NCBI RefSeq assembly: GCF_041434935.1
Contig: NZ_CP107964.1
Span: 4,216,001 to 4,280,000 of the forward strand
Origin: Kitasatospora sp. NBC_00374
GTDB taxonomy: Bacteria; Actinomycetota; Actinomycetes; Streptomycetales; Streptomycetaceae
Reading direction: 5' to 3'
Length of the DNA stretch: 64,000 nucleotides
Shown here: one piece after another, positions 58,343 through 64,000 of the stretch
Layout: the number at the start of each line of letters is the position of its first letter
How positions within the stretch are numbered: the stretch's first letter is position 1
Position numbers and translations under genes: made by a program
Notes under the pieces: generated by a model
What the model was told of the DNA's origin: nothing
Databases searched by the model: none
Seen by the model: only the letters and a program-made list of their open reading frames with translations

Positions 58343-59167
58343 GTGGACACCCAGCCCCTCGACTCCGCCGCGGCCTCCGCCGGCCCGCCCGACCGCAGGT
58401 CGGTCAAGGTGATCGCCCACCGCGGCTCCTCCGCCGCGCTGCCCGAGCACACCGCCGAGGCGTACCAGCGGGCGATCGAGGAGGGTGCGGACGGGCTGGA
58501 GTGCGACGTCCGCCTGACCTCCGACGGTGAGTTGGTCTGCGTCCACGACCGTACGGTGCGGCGCACCTCGAACGGCAGCGGCACGGTGTCGGCGATGACG
58601 CTGGCTCAGCTCGGCGAGCTGGACTTCGGCTCCTGGAAGTCGCCGCAGGACCCGCGGCCCGCCTCGGTGCTGACGCTGGCCCGGCTGCTGGAGCTGGTGG
58701 CCGACAGCGGCCGCCGGATCGAGCTGGCCATCGAGACCAAGCACCCGACCCGGTACGCGGGGCGGGTGGAGGCCGAACTGCTGCGGACGCTGGACCGGTT
58801 CGGCCTGCTGCCGGACGGGTCGGCCGATCCCGCCGAGTCCGCCGTCCGGATCATGAGCTTCTCGGAGCTGGCGCTGCACCGGGTCCGCCGGGCGGCGCCG
58901 GCCGTGCCGAGGGTGTACCTGCTGGAGCGGCGGCTTCCGCTGCTGGGGCGGACCGCCGCGCTGCCCGGCGGGGCCCGGATCGCCGGGCCCGGGATCGAGC
59001 TGGTGCGGCGCAACCCCGGCCTGGTGACGGCGCTGCGCCGGGCCGGGCACCGGGTGCACGTGTGGACGGTGGACGAGCCCGCCGACGTCGAGCTGTGCGT
59101 GCGGCTCGGGGTGGAGGCCCTGATCACCAACCGGCCGCGCCAGGTGCTGGAGCAGCTGGGGCGCTAG
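58343..59167 (+). CDS. Glycerophosphodiester phosphodiesterase
   Basis: A 274-residue GDPD-family TIM-barrel enzyme that cleaves glycerophosphodiesters to glycerol-3-phosphate. Catalytic and metal residues are visible in VIAHRGSSAALPEHTAEAYQ (His and Glu, about 23-42), LECDVRLTSDGELVCVHDRT (Glu, Asp, His, about 51-70) and IELAIETKHP. No signal peptide. The start at 58343 is set by the -10 box TAGGGT seven bases before the GTG, a leaderless arrangement; an upstream GTG at 58334 is possible. Confidence 0.88.
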   Translation: MDTQPLDSAAASAGPPDRRSVKVIAHRGSSAALPEHTAEAYQRAIEEGADGLECDVRLTSDGELVCVHDRTVRRTSNGSGTVSAMTLAQLGELDFGSWKSPQDPRPASVLTLARLLELVADSGRRIELAIETKHPTRYAGRVEAELLRTLDRFGLLPDGSADPAESAVRIMSFSELALHRVRRAAPAVPRVYLLERRLPLLGRTAALPGGARIAGPGIELVRRNPGLVTALRRAGHRVHVWTVDEPADVELCVRLGVEALITNRPRQVLEQLGR

Positions 59168-59436
59168 CCGGGGCGCCGGGGGCGGTCCGGCGCACGCGCG
59201 AGGCCGGTCGCGCGCCGTCCTTCGGGCGTTGCGGGGGTGCGGAGGCGCACAGGGGGCGCGAAGTGTGGAAAGGGGTGTAATTCCTCCTATCCCACAACAC
59301 AACGTGAGCATCTAATCACCTTTTGCATACCGTGAGTTGCGGGCCTGGAAATGGCCGTCAGGGATCGGTGAACGCTCGTTTCCGACGCATTCCGAGGGGG
59401 CATCCATCCCTCGGCAGAAGCGAAGGAGGTCCGGGG

Positions 59437-60060
59437 GTGGCGTTGATGGTGGCGCGTTCTGTGCCTGAGAAGGCCGAGCCGGCTTCATCGACCCTGGCAG
59501 TGCCGCACGGTCCGGCGAGCGTGGGCGTGGCGCGACGGCGGTTGCGGCGCGATCTGGGCGATCAGGAGATTCCGGATTCGGTGATTGACGATGCTGTGCT
59601 GATCCTGTCGGAACTGCTCAGCAATTCCTGCCGGTATGCCCGGCCGCTCGCCCGGCTGACCGAACTCGACCACGAGGCCGAGCTTCCGTCGGGCTACCTG
59701 GTCGGCGTCGGCACCCCCGCCAGGCGCGGCCCCGGCGGAGCCGACCCGCAGGGCGAACCGGAACAGGACGGGGACGCCGGCGCGGTGCTGGTCCGCTGGC
59801 AGACCCACGGCGACGGTCTGCTCACCCTGGAGGTCACGGACGGCGGCGCGGCCACCAGGCCGCTACCCGCCCGGCCGTCCGTGACGGCCCGGGGCGGCCG
59901 GGGCCTGAACATCGTGGGCGAGCTGGCCAGCGACTGGGGGGTGCGGCACGCACCCGGCCGGGTGACGGTCTGGGCCGAGCTGCCCGCCGACGGCCGGCGC
60001 CCGGCGGCGAACGCGGCCGGACGGCCGGACGGTGCGGGGCGGCAGGCCCGCAGCGCCTGA
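59437..60060 (+). CDS. Anti-sigma-type histidine-kinase-like ATPase
   Basis: A 207-residue protein with a SpoIIAB/RsbW-like HATPase domain. The N-box is in LILSELLSNSCRYARPL (about 57-73), and G-boxes are in LEVTDGG (about 131-137) and GGRGLNIVGELASDWGV (about 154-170). Such small kinases hold sigma factors or phosphorylate anti-anti-sigma proteins; streptomycetes have many. An insertion of about 35 residues (TPARRGPGGADPQGEPEQDG) sits between the boxes. GTG at 59437 with AAGGAGG seven bases upstream. Its partner is unknown; the sigma pair at 31-33 kb is a possible target. Confidence 0.8.
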   Translation: MALMVARSVPEKAEPASSTLAVPHGPASVGVARRRLRRDLGDQEIPDSVIDDAVLILSELLSNSCRYARPLARLTELDHEAELPSGYLVGVGTPARRGPGGADPQGEPEQDGDAGAVLVRWQTHGDGLLTLEVTDGGAATRPLPARPSVTARGGRGLNIVGELASDWGVRHAPGRVTVWAELPADGRRPAANAAGRPDGAGRQARSA

Positions 60061-60177
60061 GCGGCGGGCCGCACGGGCCCGGGCGCGGAGCCCGCGCGAC
60101 GCCGTACGCGGGGAAGTCCCGGAATTCTCAGTAGGCTTCCCGGAGCAAGACGTCGCCGTCACCGGGAGAGCCGCACC

Positions 60178-61164
60178 ATGGCCAAGAAGGCCGCCAAGAA
60201 GTCGCCCCAGCGCAGCCAGTCCACCACCGTGACCGCGGGCGAGGTCCCGGTCGTCGGCGCACGCGAGATGTGCCCGTGCGGCTCGGGCCGCCGCTACAAG
60301 GCCTGTCACGGCCGGGAGGCCGCGCACGCGGTGCAGGAGCTGGTGCACCGCCCGTTCGAGGGCCTGCCGGGAGAGGCCGACTGGGTGGCGCTGCGCGAGC
60401 TGGTGCCCGCCGCCACCGTGCCGCTGAAGCTGGCCGCCGGGGTGGCCGAGCAGGCCGAGGGCGAGGTGCCGTCGGTGACGCTGGCGACCGTGCTGCCGCT
60501 GGCCTGGCCGGCCCTGCGCCGCCCGGACGGCTCGATCCTGCTGGGCCTGCAGACCCAGTCCTCCTCCGGCGACCTGAGCCGCGACCTGGCGGACGCGCTG
60601 GAGCTGGCGCTGACCACCCCGCCGGGCAGCCCCGTGCCGTCCCGCCGGACCGTGCCCGGCGGCCGCCGCCTGCAGGAACTGCTCGACACCGAGGCCGAGT
60701 TCACCCCGGTCGTGCACACCGGCTTCGAGTTCTGGCTGGAGGAGTCGGAGAGCGCCGAGGGCGAGGTGGCGGCCTCTCTGGAGCGGGCCAACGCCTCCGC
60801 GATCCCGACCGAGAAGCTGGGCGGCGTGACCGCCGCCTACTGGTGCGGCACCCCGGACAAGAACCACCTGCGCTGGGTGATGACGGTCCCCGAGGAGCAG
60901 TTGCTGGACGCGCTGGCGCGGCTGTCCGCCTCCGGCGAGGCCTCGCTGGGCACGGACACCCGCCTGGTCGGCTCGTTCCGGGCGCACGGGCTGACCGTGC
61001 CGGTCTGGGACCTGCCGGTGGAGATGACCGCGGCCGACTGCGAGAAGCCCGCCGCGACCTTCGCCGAGAAGCTGGCCGGCGCGCTCACCGAGTCCGCCCC
61101 GCTCACCGCCGAAGAGCGGCGCGCCCGCGCGAATCTGGTGAACCGTCAGGTCACGCTCAACTGA
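60178..61164 (+). CDS. DUF5926 protein with SEC-C zinc motif
   Basis: A 328-residue protein. It begins with a Lys-rich N-terminus and a SEC-C zinc-binding motif, MCPCGSGRRYKACHG (about 31-45, Cys/Cys/Cys/His), as in SecA tails, and then continues with a conserved domain of unknown function (DUF5926; ending LTAEERRARANLVNR). It has no signal peptide. A perfect intrinsic terminator follows. Role unknown. Confidence 0.78.
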   Translation: MAKKAAKKSPQRSQSTTVTAGEVPVVGAREMCPCGSGRRYKACHGREAAHAVQELVHRPFEGLPGEADWVALRELVPAATVPLKLAAGVAEQAEGEVPSVTLATVLPLAWPALRRPDGSILLGLQTQSSSGDLSRDLADALELALTTPPGSPVPSRRTVPGGRRLQELLDTEAEFTPVVHTGFEFWLEESESAEGEVAASLERANASAIPTEKLGGVTAAYWCGTPDKNHLRWVMTVPEEQLLDALARLSASGEASLGTDTRLVGSFRAHGLTVPVWDLPVEMTAADCEKPAATFAEKLAGALTESAPLTAEERRARANLVNRQVTLN

Positions 61165-61268
61165 CCGGCCGGTGACGGGCGTCACAATTCCCGCTCAACG
61201 GACCTGGTCGCGGAAGATTCCAAGACCGGGACCGCGTGGACAAATTGGCGCGCACGCGGATCTTTGTT

Positions 61269-61283
61269 ACTGTTTTAAACAGT
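61269..61283. other. A+T-rich palindrome after the DUF5926 gene
   Basis: ACTGTTT-T-AAACAGT is a perfect 7-base-arm inverted repeat in an otherwise G+C-rich segment. It overlaps the first base of the following terminator stem; it may be a protein site. Confidence 0.4.
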
Positions 61284-61333
61284 CCGGTCGCTGGTGCATC
61301 CCCCGTCGCCAGCGGCCGGACCTTTCGTTTTTT
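61283..61333 (+). terminator. Rho-independent terminator with T-tract
   Basis: 12-bp stem (one T-G wobble) TCCGGTCGCTGG / CCAGCGGCCGGA followed by CCTTTCGTTTTTT. It is the only intrinsic terminator with a clear T-run that I noticed in the window. Confidence 0.85.
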
Positions 61334-61383
61334 CGGACGGTACGCCTGCGGCGCACCCCGAAGGGCCACTCTGGCAGGGCCGT

Positions 61384-62097
61384 TCAGAACGGCAGCCGGC
61401 TGCCGTCCGGCGCCGTCGTGGTGACCGCGATCAATCCGCCGAGCAGGGCGGCCACTTGAGGCAGCCACACGCCGTCCTCCCGGGGCGGGCGGACCCAGTG
61501 CACGCCCCCCGCGCCGGTGCGCGACGGCGGCAGCGGCAGGTACCCACCGGGACCGTGGTAGCGCAGCGACCCGGGCACCCAGGCACGCTCCGCCAGCAGT
61601 TCGCCCAACTCGTCCAGCGTGTACGGGGCCACCAGCAGCAGGTACCGGGACGGCGTGGCCAGCACCGGCCCCAGCGGCACCCCGATCCCGTCGAACCAGG
61701 CCAGCAGCCGGGCCCCGGCCACGGCGGGCACGCTGACCGCGCAGACCGTACGGCCGGTGGCCACCAGGACCGGCGCCCCGGGACAGCGCCGCTCCCACCA
61801 CCAGCGCACCATCCGCGCCTCGGTGGTGGCGGCGAGCAGCGGCGGATCGTACGGATGCCCGCCCGGCACCGGGCAGCAGAGGTCTCCACAGGAGCACGGC
61901 CCTCCCGCACCGCGTACCGCCCTGGCGCCCGGCAGGACCGGCCAGCCCAGCGCGGCCGCCGCGAGCGCCGCGGTCAGGGCCCGCCGCCGGCTCCCGGGCC
62001 GTCGGCCCAACGCCCGCAGCGCGCCCGTCCGCAGGGCCTCGACCCGGGAGGCCCCGGCCCGCCGCAGCGGCTCCAGTCGACGACGTGTCCGACGCAT
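61384..62097 (-). CDS. Primase-polymerase (PrimPol) N-terminal-domain-like protein
   Basis: A 237-residue protein with the layout of the bifunctional primase/polymerase N-terminal domain: ALAAAALGWPVLPGAR (about 37-52), then CSCGDLCCPVPGGHP (about 61-75), WWWERRCPGAPVLVATG (about 93-109) and PGSLRYHGPGGYLPLPPS (about 176-193). The usual catalytic acidic residues of active primase-polymerases are not obvious, so it may be a non-catalytic relative. ATG at 62097; GGAAAGGA lies upstream. It is convergent with DUF5926. Confidence 0.7.
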   Translation of the reverse strand: MRRTRRRLEPLRRAGASRVEALRTGALRALGRRPGSRRRALTAALAAAALGWPVLPGARAVRGAGGPCSCGDLCCPVPGGHPYDPPLLAATTEARMVRWWWERRCPGAPVLVATGRTVCAVSVPAVAGARLLAWFDGIGVPLGPVLATPSRYLLLVAPYTLDELGELLAERAWVPGSLRYHGPGGYLPLPPSRTGAGGVHWVRPPREDGVWLPQVAALLGGLIAVTTTAPDGSRLPF

Positions 62098-62595
62098 GGG
62101 CACTCGTTCCTTTCCGCGACCATGGAGCTCGGGACCGTCGATCGGCGCGACGGCCGGCGGGTGCCGCACGGCCCGGCCGAGGTGACCCAGGGATGGGTGG
62201 GGACGCGGAGCCGGGCGGACCGGCTCGCTGGAACGAGAATCCCTCATACGTCCGGATGGACGCCCCCGTGCAGGCCCCGGTTCCACCGTATGAGTGAGTC
62301 AAACCCTCCCCGGGCGGCCCGCGCGGATGCGAAGCATACGATCCGGACCGCCACTTGACGGGGCGTCGGACCGGCCGTCGGGCCGCGTCCCTGCGCCCGG
62401 CCCGGCGCCGCGGCACCCCGCCCGGGCCCGCGACGGCGCCCCGGAACCCGGTCGCCCGACCCGGTCCGCATTCTGGACATGCCCCGATCGGCCTGTGTAC
62501 AAGTGGGGGATTGTTGCCGAGTAGTGAGATAGCTGTCGATTTGGGCGTTGCCGGGGGTCCTGCGTGACACGTACCAGTTTGCGGGGAGTTCCGAC
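62098..62595. other. Non-coding divergent region before the SpoIIE-like phosphatase
   Basis: 498 bases without a supported coding frame, between the divergent PrimPol-like and phosphatase genes. The part from about 62480 to 62560 is less G+C rich (ends ...GAGTAGTGAGATAG...) and probably contains the phosphatase promoter. I see no clear repeat or operator in the rest. Confidence 0.4.
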
Positions 62596-63957
62596 ATGAC
62601 CGATGCCCGGCCGCTGCACCTGACCGCCGCCGAGCCCGCCCCGCTGCCCGGCCTCCCGGCCGGGCCCGTTCTCGGTCTGCAGGACCGTTTGGCCGGACGG
62701 CTGTCCGATTTCACCAGCCTGTACGAGCACGCCGACCTGCTGGTCCGCTCACCCGACCTGCCCGCCACCCTGGCCACCGTGCTCGACTCCGGCGCGGCCC
62801 TGCTCGGCGCCCGGCGCGGACTGATCACCACCACCGGCCGGGGCACCGGCCGGCCGGTCGGGCTCGGTCTGGACCGCGCCGGGCTCGGCGCGCTGGAGAC
62901 CGTCCCGGCCGACCACGGCCCGTTCGCGGGCCTGCTGAGCAGCCCCGCACAGTCCGGCCGGCTGCTGATCGCGGACCTCGCCGACGACCCCTCCGTCGGG
63001 CCCCGGTTCCGCGAGGTCGCGGCCCAGCTCGGCCTCGGCGCCTGCTACGCGCTGACGCTGGCCACCGAGCAGGACGGGCCACTGGCGGCCGCCGCCTGGT
63101 TCTACGACGAGCCCGCCCGGCCCGACGAGCGGCTCCAGCACCTGGCGCAGCGGTACTGCGAGTTCGCCGCCCCGGTGCTGGCCCGGCAGCTGGCGGCGGA
63201 CCGCGCGCTGCGGGCCACCCGGGCACTGCGCCGCAGCCTGCTGCCCGACCACCTGCCGGTGGTACCCGGCGTCCGGCTCGCCGCCCGCTGCCGGCCCGCC
63301 GGCCTGGACCACTCCTGCGGCAGCGACTGGTACGACGCCATCGCGCTGCCGGACGGCTCGCTCGGCCTGACCGTCGGCAGCGTGTCGGCCGACGGACCCG
63401 GCGCCGGCCCCGGCTCCGCCGCGGGGGCGGCCGCCGCGATGGGCAGGGTACGGGCGGCGCTGCGCGCGTACGCCGTCCTGGAGGGCGAGGACCCGGTGTC
63501 CGTCCTCGGTGACCTGGAACTGCTGCTCAAGACCACCGAGCCGGCCCGCTCCGCCACCGCCGTCTACGCCTGCGTGCGGCCCGACGAGCGCCGGATCGCC
63601 CTGGCCGGCGCCGGGCACTGCCCGCCGGTCCTGGTCGGCCGGCACGGCGCCGAGTTCGTGGAGACCTCGCTGTCCGCCCCGCTCGGCATGCTCAGCTGCT
63701 GGGAGGCGCCGGGCGTGGAGCTCACCGCGGAGCGCGGCGACGTCCTGGTGCTCTACACCGAGGGTGTGGCCCGGCGCTGCGGCCCGACCCTGCACGCGGG
63801 GCAGGCCGCGCTGCGCCGGGCCGCCGCCGATGCCCCCCGGGACGTCCGGCTCGACCCGGACCGGCTCTGCGGCCACCTGCTGGCGACACTGGCCGGCGAG
63901 GGCCCGGACGAGGGCGCCACCGACGACCTGGTGCTGCTGGCCGTCCGGTTCGGGTGA
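62596..63957 (+). CDS. GAF + PP2C/SpoIIE-type phosphatase-like protein
   Basis: A 453-residue protein. A GAF-like sensor domain spans about 40-195 (LVRSPDLPATLATVLDSGAA; FREVAAQLGLGACYALTLA) and a SpoIIE-type PP2C domain spans about 215-450. Its expected motifs are present as GSDWYDAIALPDGSLGLTVGS (split: GSDWYD; LTVGSVSADG), GAGHCPPVL and ATDDLVLLAVRF. Two usual metal or catalytic positions are altered (GD to GS, TDG to TEG). It may therefore be impaired or regulatory. ATG at 62596 with GGGGAG eight bases upstream. It probably acts in a sigma-factor partner-switching network. Confidence 0.82.
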   Translation: MTDARPLHLTAAEPAPLPGLPAGPVLGLQDRLAGRLSDFTSLYEHADLLVRSPDLPATLATVLDSGAALLGARRGLITTTGRGTGRPVGLGLDRAGLGALETVPADHGPFAGLLSSPAQSGRLLIADLADDPSVGPRFREVAAQLGLGACYALTLATEQDGPLAAAAWFYDEPARPDERLQHLAQRYCEFAAPVLARQLAADRALRATRALRRSLLPDHLPVVPGVRLAARCRPAGLDHSCGSDWYDAIALPDGSLGLTVGSVSADGPGAGPGSAAGAAAAMGRVRAALRAYAVLEGEDPVSVLGDLELLLKTTEPARSATAVYACVRPDERRIALAGAGHCPPVLVGRHGAEFVETSLSAPLGMLSCWEAPGVELTAERGDVLVLYTEGVARRCGPTLHAGQAALRRAAADAPRDVRLDPDRLCGHLLATLAGEGPDEGATDDLVLLAVRFG

Positions 63958-64000
63958 GCCCGGTGGGCGCCGCGCCCTCCCGAACGGATGATCGGGTCGA

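Noticed and set aside
55478..59311. Long minus-strand open frame across the HtrA, riboswitch, cytX and GDPD region
   Set aside because: It overlaps genes with clear family motifs in other frames and has a low-complexity Gly/Arg/His composition.
1..64000. CRISPR arrays, prophage, integrase, transposase or biosynthetic gene cluster
   Set aside because: No repeat-spacer pattern, no recombinase motif and no polyketide or non-ribosomal synthetase was seen. The tRNA genes show no adjacent integrated element.

Overview
The window is chromosomal DNA of very high G+C content with strong G/C preference at third codon positions, many GTG starts, and several genes whose start codon lies 6-8 bases after a TANNNT -10 box. 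Family content (Rpf/CHAP wall hydrolases, paired SigB/F-type sigma factors, a DUF1906 protein, DUF5926, SpoIIE-like phosphatase, SPFH protein) points to Streptomycetaceae (Streptomyces or Kitasatospora). No phage, integrase, transposase, CRISPR array or biosynthetic gene cluster was recognised, so this looks like core chromosome with accessory patches. I annotate 57 intact protein genes, one probably frameshifted gene, five tRNA genes, one riboswitch, several operators and about twenty hairpin terminators.

Region by region. 0-3 kb: two secreted cell-wall enzymes (CHAP and Rpf) with almost the same repeat tail. 3-8.3 kb: a MocR regulator divergent from an aminotransferase-MFS exporter pair, then a TetR regulator divergent from an NTF2-like protein with two palindromic operators. 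8.5-16.6 kb: accessory genes: a neprosin-type glutamic peptidase without signal peptide, an ABM monooxygenase, a GlxA-type AraC regulator, a polytopic membrane protein, VOC and DinB proteins, a lipoprotein. 16.6-27.8 kb: housekeeping and conserved genes (valine-tRNA ligase, SixA phosphatase, HhH-GPD repair protein, KTSC, FBP/FusB-like, PEBP, a kynurenine-formamidase-like hydrolase, a TIM-barrel protein, a HerA-like ATPase, a LytR_C protein, upp).

28-34 kb: a translation and development block: the tadA-associated protein, tadA itself, tRNA-Ser(CGA), a 54-residue membrane protein, a Dabb protein and two tandem SigB/F-family sigma factors. The same pairing is known as sigF/sigN in S. coelicolor. 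TadA's substrate, tRNA-Arg(ACG), is encoded by two identical genes 12 kb downstream. 34-42 kb: aldo/keto reductase, an SPFH protein coupled to a small frameshifted CxxC gene, a large wall-anchored Ig-repeat protein, and tandem globins (a single-domain globin and a flavohaemoglobin). 42-48 kb: tRNA-Arg x2, tRNA-Ser(GCT), a PAS-containing hybrid kinase whose catalytic residues look degenerate, a His-rich DUF4396 membrane protein behind a CsoR-type copper operator, and an acyl-CoA ligase.

48-64 kb: DUF1906 hydrolase, EamA exporter, a 61-residue secreted protein, a GlcD-type FAD oxidase, an L,D-transpeptidase lipoprotein, tRNA-Ser(TGA), an HtrA protease, a TPP riboswitch controlling a CytX-like permease, a GDPD phosphodiesterase, an anti-sigma-type ATPase, DUF5926, a primase-polymerase-like protein, and a GAF-SpoIIE phosphatase lacking one usual metal ligand. 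The most interesting unexplained items are the neprosin homologue, the degenerate hybrid kinase, the copper operator on a DUF4396 gene, the HutC-type operator at 22.8 kb, the frameshifted gene at 35.5 kb and the phosphatase with altered metal sites.
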